DNA of 64,000 bases from Collinsella sp. (GCA_031292915.1 JAUMSH010000056.1:8018-72017); one strand, 5' to 3'. Positions 42,095 through 54,933 are shown, counted from the first letter of the stretch. Numbers and translations are program-made. Notes: generated by a model not told the origin, from the sequence alone.

Positions 42095-43935
42095 TGACCG
42101 ATCTTGCATCCACCACACCACAATCGCTCGGTCGCGATCCCATGGTCGGCCTGCGCCTGGCGCGTGTCGACGGGTTTGAGCCGGCCATTGCGCTCGGTCA
42201 GGACGAACTGCCTGCCTATCTGCGTCGTTTTACGATGCTGTTTGCCGACGATGTCACCATGCGCCGTGGCGGTATCGGCCGCGTGACGCGTGCCGTCAAC
42301 GCCCAAGGCGAGGCCGTGGCACTCAAGCAGCTCATCTTGCCGACGCGCGATGAGTTTGACGACGATGCCGCTCACGAGGCGCTGGTCGCCAAGTTCAAGG
42401 CGGCGTTTCGCGAGGAATACGAATGCCATCGCGCCCTTTCGGGCCTTAAGGGCTTTCCCCGCCTCTATGGCTGGGGCGAGGTCGACGGTGTGCCTGCAAT
42501 TGTCATGGAATGGGTCGAGGGCGAGACGCTTGCCCGCTTGCGTTCGCGACTCGCCGTGGACGATGCCGGACGTCTGTCGCCGCTCGTGGCGGCGCGTCTG
42601 GGTCGCGACCTGTTCGATTTGCTCTGCCGTATGAGCCTGGTGGGCGAGGGCTTTGTCCATCGCGATATCTCGCCCGCTAATATTATGGTGCGCACGGCGC
42701 GTCTACCGCTTGACCGGCAGCTTGCCGAGGGCACCTTTGACCTGTGCCTGATCGACTTTGGCTCGTCGCTGGCGCTTGAGCCTGCGTCGGCCGTGGCCGG
42801 TACCGGCGGCAAGGCGTCGTTTACGGAGCGTTATGCCACGCTGCGTCGCGCGACGGTTGCCTATGCCCCGCCCGAGATGCTCACCGACGATATTCCCGAC
42901 CTGCGCGCTTTGCGTATGTCGCCGGCGATTGACGTCTACGCCGCGGCAAGCACGGTTTACGAGCTCATTGCCGGCGTCGCGCCATACGAAGCCGCGCCGA
43001 GCACTTCGGGCACCTCGGGTTCGCGCAAAAAGACGCGCGACATCGCGAGCCCCTACCGTCTCAAGATGGACACGCGGCCCGATTATCCCATTGGTGCCCA
43101 TGCGCCCGGTTGTGATTTGACTCAGCTGCTTCGTCGTGAGCCCGATGTGGCGCTCGCTGCGGCCGAGCAGGCCCAGCAGCTAGGGCTTGAGCCGGATTCC
43201 GAAGAGCTACGCGATGCGCTGGCGTTTGTCGATGCCCAGCTGTTCGACGTGGTGATGGCCTGTCTGTCCAGCCATCAAAAAGATCGTCCCGAGCCGGCGG
43301 CGGTCGAGGCGGCGCTCTCGGCGTTTTGTGACCACTATGCGCAAAATGTCGGTCGTTCGCTCCGCGGCGAGCCGCTCACGCCGTGCCCCATGGATGCGTC
43401 TGGCCGCGCGGTTCGTCGCGCGGCGATGATCGGTGCGGCGGTCGTTTGCAGCGTGGTTTGGGCTGTGGTCGTGGTTTCGGCCGCGCTGCTGGCGTCGGGC
43501 GCTCGCGTGACGGCGACTTTGGGATCGCTCGTGTGGTCTGGGTCGCTACCGGGTATTATTGCCGCACTGGCGTTGGCGCTGCCAGGTATAGCCGGCGTTG
43601 CCGCGGGGGCACTTGCGCGCGATCGGCGCTCGGGGTTCCTGCAGGGTGTGCTTGCGCTTTCTGCCTGCGAGGTTCCGGTGCTGGTTGTGGCTGCATGTAG
43701 CGTATTTTCCCAACGCGCCGTGACGGGCGGCCTTGTTGCCGCTCTGGTTGCAACCTATACGCTTACGTGGTTTTTGCTTGCGATGGGCTTTGCCTTTGAA
43801 CTTCCCGTTTCGGCACCGCGACGCACAAAAGCCCAGATGGCGACTCCGCTTGCCGGTGGAGCCGCAGCTGCCCGTACTTTTGGCGGACCTGTCGAAGTAT
43901 CGTCCGATTCTATTTCTACGACCAAGGAGGCCTAG
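42091..43935 (+). CDS. Ser/Thr protein kinase-like protein with C-terminal membrane helices
   Basis: 614 residues (two adjacent ATG codons overlap the previous stop). Kinase motifs: RGGIGRVTRAVN, VALKQL, VMEWVEGETL, FVHRDISPANIMV, LIDFGSS and YAPPEM. The glycine loop is imperfect but Lys, HRD and DFG are intact, so it is probably active. An insertion of about 60 residues precedes the last lobe. From about 445, four or five membrane helices follow. It forms an operon with the anchored protein before it and the FHA protein after it, a phosphosignalling unit separate from the fhaA cluster. Confidence 0.88.
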   Translation: MMTDLASTTPQSLGRDPMVGLRLARVDGFEPAIALGQDELPAYLRRFTMLFADDVTMRRGGIGRVTRAVNAQGEAVALKQLILPTRDEFDDDAAHEALVAKFKAAFREEYECHRALSGLKGFPRLYGWGEVDGVPAIVMEWVEGETLARLRSRLAVDDAGRLSPLVAARLGRDLFDLLCRMSLVGEGFVHRDISPANIMVRTARLPLDRQLAEGTFDLCLIDFGSSLALEPASAVAGTGGKASFTERYATLRRATVAYAPPEMLTDDIPDLRALRMSPAIDVYAAASTVYELIAGVAPYEAAPSTSGTSGSRKKTRDIASPYRLKMDTRPDYPIGAHAPGCDLTQLLRREPDVALAAAEQAQQLGLEPDSEELRDALAFVDAQLFDVVMACLSSHQKDRPEPAAVEAALSAFCDHYAQNVGRSLRGEPLTPCPMDASGRAVRRAAMIGAAVVCSVVWAVVVVSAALLASGARVTATLGSLVWSGSLPGIIAALALALPGIAGVAAGALARDRRSGFLQGVLALSACEVPVLVVAACSVFSQRAVTGGLVAALVATYTLTWFLLAMGFAFELPVSAPRRTKAQMATPLAGGAAAARTFGGPVEVSSDSISTTKEA

Positions 43936-43938
43936 GTC

Positions 43939-44877
43939 ATGGCATCTCAAGTTGAGCTCACCCCATGCGGGGCCATGTTTGACATCTTTAAGCGCGCGGC
44001 GCATCTGAGTCATATCGAGCTGTGCGGCTTGGTGCTTTCGTCCCGTCCGCTCGCCGACGGCCGCAGCCCGCAGAGCCGAGCCGCCGATCGCTCTTGGGTT
44101 TCCCGCTTTATCGTTCGCGCGCCGGTCGGCACGCTTCAGCAGCGCTACTTTGCCGAATACGGTACCTCGGCTGCGCGTATTATGTCGCAACTGGCCCTGC
44201 GCCAGCGCAATCCCATGGACTCCACGGCTGTAATCAATATGGTGTGCGGTCCTGCAGGTGAACCGATGGTGCGCGCGCTCGAAGAGTGCCACCAGGACAC
44301 GAATCTCTATCGCAACGCGCTCGATCGCCTGTCCCAGGCGGCGGAACTCATGCCCGCCGAGCGCGCCGAGGCCGTGCTGGCGCTGTTTGTCGCCGTCGGT
44401 TGTTCGGCGGATGTGCGGACCTCGGTGAACTATGCCATCGACTACGCGCACGCGACCTGTGGCGGAGGCACCTCCACGCCGCGTTCGCTTGGCATGTCGA
44501 TGACCGCAGGCGAGCGCGAACCCGCCCCGGCGCACCCCTTGGGCTTGCTGCGCGTGCAAAACAGTTTTGTCGTGAGCGCTCCGCGCTGGATTCAGCCGAG
44601 TGAGCAGGGTGTTGAGATTGGCGCGCTGGCCACTGGTGAGGGCGATATTACCGACGTCGGCGACGATGTCTCGGCCCGCCATGCCCATATCTGGTGCGAT
44701 GCTCAAAATATCTGGCACGTCGAGGACTTGTCGTCCACCAACGGAACCGTGGTGGTAAACGGGGCCACGCGCGTCTGCATTCAGGTCGAGCCCGGCCGTT
44801 CCGCCCAACTCAATCCCGGCGACGAGCTCAAGCTCGGCGAATCCACTACCTACGCCATCCTCTTCGGTGCCCTCTAG
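43939..44877 (+). CDS. FHA-domain protein of the second kinase operon
   Basis: 312 residues. Residues 1 to about 190 are a helical region of unknown family. The C-terminal third is an FHA domain with DVGDDVSARHAHIWCD and LSSTNGTVVVNG, which binds phosphothreonine. The usual GRxxxxD core is diverged (GALATGEGDITDVG). It starts three bases after the kinase stop, so it is the likely reader of that kinase's phosphorylation. Confidence 0.87.
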   Translation: MASQVELTPCGAMFDIFKRAAHLSHIELCGLVLSSRPLADGRSPQSRAADRSWVSRFIVRAPVGTLQQRYFAEYGTSAARIMSQLALRQRNPMDSTAVINMVCGPAGEPMVRALEECHQDTNLYRNALDRLSQAAELMPAERAEAVLALFVAVGCSADVRTSVNYAIDYAHATCGGGTSTPRSLGMSMTAGEREPAPAHPLGLLRVQNSFVVSAPRWIQPSEQGVEIGALATGEGDITDVGDDVSARHAHIWCDAQNIWHVEDLSSTNGTVVVNGATRVCIQVEPGRSAQLNPGDELKLGESTTYAILFGAL

Positions 44878-45328
44878 CCGGCAGATAGGGACGTTTCTTT
44901 TCTGCCGGCACTTGGGGACACTCCTTGGCGCGTCAGAGCCAGTCGTCCGGGGATGGAGGGACCATTCTGGCCTTTGGCGGTCACCCGAGGTAAACCTTTA
45001 CCGCCCGCCTATATTTGTCGAAATTACACTTAACGGCGGGGTACAATAAACCCGCATGCGGATTTCCGTTGCGGGCGCTTCCCATCGCCGGGGCGTGCCC
45101 GGGAGCATCCGGCATGCGGCCTTTGCGGCGCTCGGTCATGTGCAAGACGGGCGGTCGGGTCTGTGGGGCGCATCAGCTGTCCCTCGCCTCGGCATGTCTT
45201 CTCTCCACGCCACGTACCTGCTGCTGAGCCTGCCTGCCAGATGATTGGAAGCAACAGCGTAAATCCCATCACGCCAACATCCCGGCGATCGCCGGGGCCT
45301 GTATACCTATATGAGAGGAGAGGGGTAT
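44878..45328 (+). other. 451-base leader of the pyruvate:ferredoxin oxidoreductase gene
   Basis: It opens with a GCCGGCAGA/TCTGCCGGC hairpin (44877-44910) that can end the FHA operon. A second GGGGAC motif (TTGGGGACACTCC) follows. TACAAT at 45042-45047, preceded by GGGG, is the best -10 box and gives a leader of about 275 bases. Several GC-rich repeats (CGGGGCGTGCCCGGG, CCGGCGATCGCCGG) lie in that leader. No small gene in it is convincing. Confidence 0.45.
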
Positions 45329-48868
<3,540 letters not shown>

Positions 48869-48878
48869 GTCTCCCACC

Positions 48879-49003
48879 GCAGGATCTGAGGGCTGACCTT
48901 CGCGGACGTTCTCGGACATGAAAGAACCCCCGCTGCGCACTACGTGCGGTGGGGGTTCTTTCGTCCTGCGGAGTGTCCGCGAAGGTCAGCCCTCAGATCC
49001 TGC
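48879..49003. terminator. 125-bp nested palindrome after the oxidoreductase gene
   Basis: An inner terminator, GAAAGAACCCCCGC/GTGGGGGTTCTTTC (about 48920-48962), is enclosed by outer arms of 29 bases with perfect complementarity (48879-48907 and 48975-49003; CTGAGGGCTGACCTTCGCGG in the left arm). The inner stem alone is a complete bidirectional terminator. Confidence 0.9.
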
Positions 49004-49523
49004 TACGACTACGTCCTCGGATTGTGTGGGCGGATGAAGGACGTAGTTGGCCGGGTGTTCCGTCCCTTTCGCTGTTTCGCGGCTTTGCCGCGAAACCTCG
49101 CGCCACTTTGGGACGCGGGGGAGGACAGGGTTGCTGCCGTCTTTTCGGAGCTCTTCTTTATTCCTTTTGCTGGATGAAAAGCCCCTTGTTTTTGCAGGGG
49201 TGCATACTCGACTTATAAGTGCATAGAATCTCGTATAGTGCGAGTAAGATATTGCGCTGTCCGTTTTGTGTTTAGCAGAGATGTAGTTTGCATAATCCGA
49301 CATAATCCTCGCTTCATTTAAATAAAGTCGCACGTAAATTACGTAGATATGTCTGAGCTGGAGTTCTGTACGCTGAGCGGATAAAAACGACCGTTCACCG
49401 TTCCGCTATTTTCAAAATGAATAAAATGAGCGATAAAGAGAATATAAACCTTAATAAACTCGCGTATCGCACGGACGCGGGTTATTAATGGGTTGTAGGC
49501 CTTTTACAGAAAGGATTCCAGCA
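49004..49523 (+). other. 520-base non-coding region upstream of carbamate kinase
   Basis: The left part has two hairpins, CTACGTCCT/AGGACGTAG (about 49008-49045) and GTTTCGCGGC-ttt-GCCGCGAAAC (about 49073-49096). From 49200 the DNA becomes AT-rich, with repeats such as GCATAATCCGACATAATCC and CTCGTATAGTGCGAG, consistent with a regulated promoter region. I see no gene in it. Confidence 0.45.
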
Positions 49524-50486
49524 ATGTCTAAGCCTCTTGGCAAGCCCGATCGTATTGTCGTCGCCCTTGGCGGCAACGCTCTCGGCAACAACCCCGTCGA
49601 GCAGATCGAGGCCGTGAGCAACACCGCCCACGCTCTCCTCGGTCTCATCGAGCAGGGCAACGAGATCATCATCACCCACGGCAACGGCCCGCAGGTCGGC
49701 ATGATTCAGAACGCCTTCGCCGCTGCCCACGATGCCATCGGTACCCCCGAGATGCCGCTGCCCGAGTGCGGCGCCATGTCCCAGGGCTACATTGGTTATC
49801 ACCTGCAGCAGGGCATCGGCCGCGAGATGCACAAGCGCTATAAGCGTTGGCACGCCGCCACCGTCGTCACCCAGATCGAGTGCGATCCGGATGATCCCGC
49901 GTTCAAGAACCCGACCAAGCCGATCGGCCCCTTCTACACCGAGGAGCAGGCCAAGGAGTTCATGGCCGAGGACCCCTCCAAGGTCTTCGTCGAGGATTCC
50001 GGCCGCGGCTGGCGTCGCGTCGTCGCTTCCCCCGATCCCAAGAAGATCGTCGAGGCTGACTCCATCCTCAACCTGCTCGACAACGAGTTCATCGTCATCG
50101 CCTGCGGTGGCGGCGGCATCCCCGTCGTCCGCGACTACGAGAACAAGGGCTGCTACAAGGGCGTTCCCGCCGTCATCGACAAGGACCTGGGCGGCGAGCT
50201 GCTGGCCGAGGACTGCGATGCCGACGTTCTGTTCCTGCTGACCGCCGTTGAGCATGTCGCCATCAACTTTGGCAAGCCCAACCAGGAGGAGCTCGAGGAC
50301 CTCACCGCCGACGAGGCCGAGCGCCTGGCCGACGAGGGCCAGTTCGGCAAGGGTTCCATGGAGCCCAAGGTCCGCGCTGCCATCAAGTTCGCCCGTTCCC
50401 GCAAGGGCCGCACCTGCATCATCGGCGCCCTGGACAAGGCTGCCGAGACCATGGCCGGCCTCTCCGGTACCCGCATCCACGAGTAG
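49524..50486 (+). CDS. arcC: Carbamate kinase
   Basis: 320 residues; ATG after GAAAGGAT. Amino-acid-kinase fold with IVVALGGNALG at the N-terminus, ITHGNGPQVGM, the substrate region PECGAMSQGYIGYHLQQ, IACGGGGIPV, VIDKDLGGELLA, and a C-terminal SMEPKVRAAIKF. It makes ATP from carbamoyl phosphate, the last step of arginine, citrulline, agmatine or allantoin-type fermentations. No carbamoyltransferase or deiminase lies beside it; instead an amino-acid permease and an amidohydrolase follow after one inverted gene. Confidence 0.95.
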   Translation: MSKPLGKPDRIVVALGGNALGNNPVEQIEAVSNTAHALLGLIEQGNEIIITHGNGPQVGMIQNAFAAAHDAIGTPEMPLPECGAMSQGYIGYHLQQGIGREMHKRYKRWHAATVVTQIECDPDDPAFKNPTKPIGPFYTEEQAKEFMAEDPSKVFVEDSGRGWRRVVASPDPKKIVEADSILNLLDNEFIVIACGGGGIPVVRDYENKGCYKGVPAVIDKDLGGELLAEDCDADVLFLLTAVEHVAINFGKPNQEELEDLTADEAERLADEGQFGKGSMEPKVRAAIKFARSRKGRTCIIGALDKAAETMAGLSGTRIHE

Positions 50487-50507
50487 TCTCTGCTCTGTTG
50501 CCTCTCT

Positions 50508-50585
50508 TGTGGGCGCCAGGCAAAGCGCCCACAAACTAGCCTCTCTTCATGAGCCCCGCAGTCCGCTCCGACTGCGGGGCTTTTG
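50508..50585 (+). terminator. Double hairpin terminator after carbamate kinase
   Basis: A TTGTGGGCGC/GCGCCCACAA stem (50507-50535) is followed by GCCCCGCAGTC/GACTGCGGGGC with TTTTG (50553-50584). Confidence 0.85.
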
Positions 50586-50594
50586 CTATTCACC

Positions 50595-50682
50595 TAGTCA
50601 TTGGGGACGTTCTTAAATGACTAGTCAAACAAGAGCGTCCCCAATGACCACTCATTTAAGTCTGTCCCCAATGACTAGTAGT
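50595..50682. repeat. Inverted GGGGAC-type repeat
   Basis: Unit CTAGTCATTGGGGAC...CTTAAATGA occurs at 50595-50621 and inverted at about 50654-50682; a middle inverted copy (CGTCCCCAATGAC, 50636-50648) pairs with GTCATTGGGGACG (50597-50609). The right end runs into the stop codon of the C39-like gene. Confidence 0.75.
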
Positions 50683-51676
50683 AGGCCCACATGGCTTCGA
50701 CTTCGTTGAGGACCTCTACGACGCCCCAGCGGCGGGCGCTGCGGCTGGCCGAGTTGGGGTCGTAGACGCCAATCTGGTTGGCATCGTCGATGCCGTAGAG
50801 CACGATGTAGTGGCCTACGTTGGTAAACGTACCGGGGCGCACTGCGGCGATGACGGGCGCACCCGAGCGAAGTGCTTGGGCAATCGATTCACGATCGTTA
50901 TAGAGCTGTGTTCCGTTGAGCCCCAGCTGCCACGCACCGCTTGTCATAAACGACCACTCGGTGGCACCGGTGGGGGCGTAGTTGCCGGCTTCGGCCAGTG
51001 CGCATATATCGACCGGCGTCTTATCGGTATGGCCGGTCTTAAAGATATAGACCATGGTGAGGCAGGTAGGACCGCAAGCGTTTTCGCGAATAGTGCCACC
51101 GGCATAGGGCAGCTCCGACCATGCGGGGTCAATTTGGTAGATGTGGGGCATGGTGCCGGCTTGCCATTGCGAGCGTGGGGTCGAGAACGCAAAGGAGTAA
51201 CCGGGCGCGACGGGAGCTTTAAGCAGCCTGTCCTCGGCAGTGGGCTCAAGACCGGCTGATCCGTGGGAGATACAGGATCCCAAAAACACAAAGACGAGGC
51301 AGGCGGCGATGGAGCAAAGCGTAAGGCGTAGGCGGCGGGCCGGAAGCGCGTGACTTGTGGCGTGCGACGCAGGGTGAGGGGCGGAATTGCCGCGGTCGCG
51401 TTGAGGCCGCGAAAAGGAGCGCTTGACGTAGTAGTCGGTCTTACGGCGATCGTAGCGGCGTGGCTGCGATGTGTCGGTCTGGCGTTGGCGTGTGCTCGTA
51501 CTCACGCGGTCTGACTGCTGCACGGTACGGCTTTGTTGCCGCGAAGAAGCCCCGGACTGCTCTTGGGGGCGCTGCGGGCTGTCGTTGTCGGAGGTGATTT
51601 TGGGCGTTGACGTGGTGCGGCCGGCAAGGCGCACGCTTTGTGGCCGTTGGTCGCTGTCATTGTATCCGTATGCCAT
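50675..51676 (-). CDS. Membrane-anchored C39-like peptidase
   Basis: 333 residues; ATG after AAGGTGA. Residues 1-110 are polar, Gln/Arg/Ser-rich and probably cytoplasmic. One helix follows at about 118-138 (LCSIAACLVFVFLGSCI). The exported domain carries the papain-like triad pattern: Cys in ENACGPTCLTMVYI, His in VGHYIVLYGI and the following Asp/Asn in GVYDPNS. C39-like enzymes cleave peptides or peptide bonds in the envelope; the target is unknown. It is transcribed against the flanking catabolic genes and is probably unrelated to them. Confidence 0.82.
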   Translation of the reverse strand: MAYGYNDSDQRPQSVRLAGRTTSTPKITSDNDSPQRPQEQSGASSRQQSRTVQQSDRVSTSTRQRQTDTSQPRRYDRRKTDYYVKRSFSRPQRDRGNSAPHPASHATSHALPARRLRLTLCSIAACLVFVFLGSCISHGSAGLEPTAEDRLLKAPVAPGYSFAFSTPRSQWQAGTMPHIYQIDPAWSELPYAGGTIRENACGPTCLTMVYIFKTGHTDKTPVDICALAEAGNYAPTGATEWSFMTSGAWQLGLNGTQLYNDRESIAQALRSGAPVIAAVRPGTFTNVGHYIVLYGIDDANQIGVYDPNSASRSARRWGVVEVLNEVEAMWAYY

Positions 51677-52030
51677 TCGAATCACCTTGCCTCATGTGTA
51701 ACTTGTCTATCCTACATAAAAAGATGCACGACACATGGGCATGTGCGCCAAAAGCCTGACAAATGGTATGAACGTTGCCGCGCCGCGCGCCAAGCGCCAC
51801 GGCAACAGGTATTCAAAAGCAGACAAGATGAAAGCGTCCAAGACGAATGACGTCTCCCGCCGTTCGTCCCAAAAACGGTGCCGCTCGTTTTGCAGTTCTG
51901 CCTTCGGTCGAGCTGCGAGCGGCGCTGCTGCGCCAAGGCCGTATCTTAAAGCCATGGAATAAAAGCGCGCGGCAAAACGGACCGCGCAAGGGGTGACGCC
52001 AAGGGCGTCAAACAGGAAAGGAGGGGAACA
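51677..52030 (+). other. Leader of the permease-amidohydrolase pair
   Basis: 354 bases. A GTTGCCG/CGGCAAC hairpin (51774-51806) and, near the end, GCGCGG/CCGCGC (about 51966-51986) and TGACGCC-aag-GGCGTCA (51992-52008) lie before the ribosome site AAAGGAGGGG. A 75-codon frame at 51735 has no ribosome site and is not credible. Confidence 0.4.
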
Positions 52031-53482
52031 ATGGCGGACAAGAACGCAGAAGTTGCAGTCGAGGATAACGGCGGCATGAAGAAAACGCTCTCGCTCTGGA
52101 ACTTCTTCACCATCGGTTTCGGTGCCATCATCGGTACCGGTTGGGTTCTGCAGGTCGGCGACTGGATGGTCGTGGGCGGCGGTCCCGTTCCCGCTATGAT
52201 CGCATTCCTCTTGGGTGCAATCTTCCTCGTGCCCGTCGGAGCTGTTTTCGGTGAGCTCACGGCTGCTATCCCCATTTCGGGCGGCATCGTCGAGTATGTC
52301 GATCGTAGCTTTGGCCGTACGCTGAGCTACATCACCGGATGGCTTTTGGCCCTGGGCAACGGCATTCTGTGCCCGTGGGAGGCCATCGCCATCTCGACCC
52401 TCGTGTCCGAGATGTTCGGCAGCCTGCCCGGCCTTGAGTGGCTGCGCGCCGTCAAGCTCTACACCATCCTGGGGGCCGACGTTTACCTGTTCCCGACGCT
52501 GATCGCGCTCGGCTTTGCAGTCTACGTCATCTTCCTCAACTTCCGTGGTGCCAGCTCGGCCGCCAAGCTTCAGGCCTTCCTGACCAAGGCCCTGCTCTGC
52601 GGCATGCTGCTCGCCATGGGCGTCTCGCTGTTCACCGGCTCGCCGGACAACGCCATGCCCGTGTTCTCCCAGGTCACCGGCGCTGGCGGCGGCAAGGCCG
52701 CTACCGAGAGCACCAGCCTGTTCGCCGGCATCGTGTCGGTCCTGGTTCTGACTCCGTTCTTCTACGCCGGCTTCGACACCATTCCTCAGCAGGCTGAGGA
52801 AGCAGCCGAGGGCCTCAACTGGAACAAGTTCGGCAAGATCATCTCCCTGGCTCTGCTGGCCGCCGGCGGCTTCTACATGGTCTGCATCTACTCGTTCGGC
52901 ACCATCCTCGACTGGCATGAGTTCGTTAAGAGTCCGGTTCCCGCGCTCGCCTGCCTCAAGGGCATCAACATGCTCCTGTACCTGGCCATGCTCGTCATCG
53001 CCACGCTTGGACCCATGGGCCCGATGAACTCCTTCTACGGCGCCACGAGCCGCATCATGCTCGCCATGGGCCGCAAGGGCCAACTGCCCGAGCAGTTCGC
53101 CGAGGTCGACCCCAAGTCCGGCGCTCCCAAGCTTGCCTGCGTCGTTCTGGGCGTCATCACCGTCGTCGGTCCGTTCCTGGGCAAGAACATGCTCATCCCT
53201 CTGACCAACGTGTCGGCTCTCGCCTTCATCTTCTCCTGCGGCATGGTCGCCCTCGCTTGCCTGCGCATGCGCTTCACCGAGCCCGACCTGCCTCGTCCCT
53301 ACGAGGTGCCCGGCGGCAAGTTTGGCATCGGCCTCGCCATCGGTGCCTGCGCCATCATTATCGGCTTGCTCGTGATTCCGTTCTCTCCCGCCTCCCTCAA
53401 CATGGTGGAGTGGAGCATCGTGATCGGCTGGTTGGCTATTGGCCTGGCCCTCATGGCTTTCACCAATTCCCGCAAAAAGTAA
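52031..53482 (+). CDS. APC-superfamily amino-acid permease
   Basis: 483 residues; the ATG follows AAAGGAGGGGAACA. It has about 12 membrane helices. The first helix carries the family's substrate-carboxylate loop, FFTIGFGAIIGTGWVLQVGD, and GGIVEYVDRSFGRTLSYITG matches the helix 2-3 region. The sixth helix region has YAGFDTIPQQAEEA. Related proteins import amino acids or amines, or exchange them for a product. It precedes the amidohydrolase by 132 bases on the same strand, so it probably imports that enzyme's substrate. Confidence 0.9.
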   Translation: MADKNAEVAVEDNGGMKKTLSLWNFFTIGFGAIIGTGWVLQVGDWMVVGGGPVPAMIAFLLGAIFLVPVGAVFGELTAAIPISGGIVEYVDRSFGRTLSYITGWLLALGNGILCPWEAIAISTLVSEMFGSLPGLEWLRAVKLYTILGADVYLFPTLIALGFAVYVIFLNFRGASSAAKLQAFLTKALLCGMLLAMGVSLFTGSPDNAMPVFSQVTGAGGGKAATESTSLFAGIVSVLVLTPFFYAGFDTIPQQAEEAAEGLNWNKFGKIISLALLAAGGFYMVCIYSFGTILDWHEFVKSPVPALACLKGINMLLYLAMLVIATLGPMGPMNSFYGATSRIMLAMGRKGQLPEQFAEVDPKSGAPKLACVVLGVITVVGPFLGKNMLIPLTNVSALAFIFSCGMVALACLRMRFTEPDLPRPYEVPGGKFGIGLAIGACAIIIGLLVIPFSPASLNMVEWSIVIGWLAIGLALMAFTNSRKK

Positions 53483-53614
53483 CGCCTAGCCGGGGCGGAC
53501 CAGGTGCGCGGGACCCTCTCTTCCGCGCACCGAACCCGGCATCACTTGGGTAGCTTTGTGAGGCCGCGACCCAACACGGCCTCGCCCACATATATGGATC
53601 CATAAGGAGGAACC

Positions 53615-54892
53615 ATGTCCACTAAGTATGCAATCGTTGGCGGCAAGCTCATCGACGGTACCGGTGCCGAGCCGGTCGAGAACTCCCTCGTTCTCGTCGA
53701 CGACAACGGCAAGATCGAGTACGCCGGCGCCATGCAGGACCTTCCCGAGGGCGTTGAGGTCATCGACGCCGCCGGCAAGACCGTCCTTCCCGGCCTGATC
53801 GACACCCACCTGCACTTCTCGGGCAACTTGACCGACGATGACACAGACTGGGTCATGCAGCCGCTCCTCGAGAAGCAGGCCGTCGCCGTCAAGCAGGCCT
53901 ACGACTGCCTCACCCACGGCCTCACCACCGTCTGCGAGATCGGCCGCTTTGGTATCCAGATCCGTGACTGCATCGACAAGGGCGTCTTTAAGGGCCCGCG
54001 CGTTCTGGCCACCGGCCTTGGATTCTGCCGCGTTGCCGGCCACGGCGACTCCCACCACTGCAGCCAGGAGCTCAACAAGGAATCGCACCCCTGGGGCGAT
54101 CAGGTCGACGGTCCTTGGGATCTGCGCAAGGCCGTCCGTCGCCGTCTGCGCGAGAACCCCGATGCCATCAAGATCTGGGCTACCGGTGGCGGCATCTGGC
54201 GCTGGGACTCCGGCCGCGACCAGCACTACTGCTCCGAGGAGATTCAGGCCGTGGTCGAAGAGGCAAAGATGGTCGGCATCCCCGTGTGGAGCCACTGCTA
54301 CAACAACCACGCCGCTGCCTACGATTCCGTTCGCTTTGGCTGCGAGCAGCTGATTCACGGCTTCGATATCGATGAGCGCACCATGGACCTCATGGCCGAG
54401 CAGGGCACCTTCTTCACCCCGACGATCGCCTTCCTGCCCACCTGGTACGCCACCTATCCGCCCGTCTACGTCCCCGAGCTGCACGACAAGTACGAGGGCA
54501 CCCTGGTCGAGAAGGAGCTGCAGCGCAACTACGACTGCCTGCGCGAGGCCAAGAAGCGCGGCGTCGTCATGACGATCGGCTCCGACTCCTTCTCCTTCGT
54601 CACCCCGTACGGCACCTGCTCCATCGAGGAGATGTACGAGTTCGTCGACAAGATCGGCTTCACCCCGGTCGAGACCATCACCTGCGCCACCCTCAACGGT
54701 GCCAAGATGTGCCACATCGAGGACGAGACCGGTTCCATCGAGGCCGGCAAGTGCGCCGACCTGCTGGTCGTCAACGGTGACGTCGCCGCCGACATCCACG
54801 TGCTCAACACCGACAACATGGACGTCATCATGAAGGACGGCTGGATTGTCGAGGCCGGCACCTTCGGCGAGGCAAACAAGTACAGCGCCTAA
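53615..54892 (+). CDS. Metal-dependent amidohydrolase (imidazolonepropionase-like)
   Basis: 425 residues; ATG after AAGGAGG. Metal ligands seen: DTHLHFS (HxH), the lysine in IKIWATGG that would be carboxylated, WSHCYNN, IHGFDID and the catalytic Asp in TIGSDSFSF. The N-terminal IVGGKLIDGTG and C-terminal ETGSIEAGKCADLLVVNG strands form the usual small beta domain. Such enzymes open cyclic amides or remove acyl or amino groups. With the permease and a carbamate kinase 3 kb upstream it could belong to a pathway that ends in carbamoyl phosphate, but the substrate is not identifiable. Confidence 0.88.
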   Translation: MSTKYAIVGGKLIDGTGAEPVENSLVLVDDNGKIEYAGAMQDLPEGVEVIDAAGKTVLPGLIDTHLHFSGNLTDDDTDWVMQPLLEKQAVAVKQAYDCLTHGLTTVCEIGRFGIQIRDCIDKGVFKGPRVLATGLGFCRVAGHGDSHHCSQELNKESHPWGDQVDGPWDLRKAVRRRLRENPDAIKIWATGGGIWRWDSGRDQHYCSEEIQAVVEEAKMVGIPVWSHCYNNHAAAYDSVRFGCEQLIHGFDIDERTMDLMAEQGTFFTPTIAFLPTWYATYPPVYVPELHDKYEGTLVEKELQRNYDCLREAKKRGVVMTIGSDSFSFVTPYGTCSIEEMYEFVDKIGFTPVETITCATLNGAKMCHIEDETGSIEAGKCADLLVVNGDVAADIHVLNTDNMDVIMKDGWIVEAGTFGEANKYSA

Positions 54893-54933
54893 GCTACCGT
54901 TCATCGATGGCTTGATGTAAAACACAGTATTTG

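Noticed and set aside
51735..51962. 75-codon frame upstream of the APC permease
   Set aside because: No ribosome site; arginine- and serine-rich shadow composition; overlaps hairpins.
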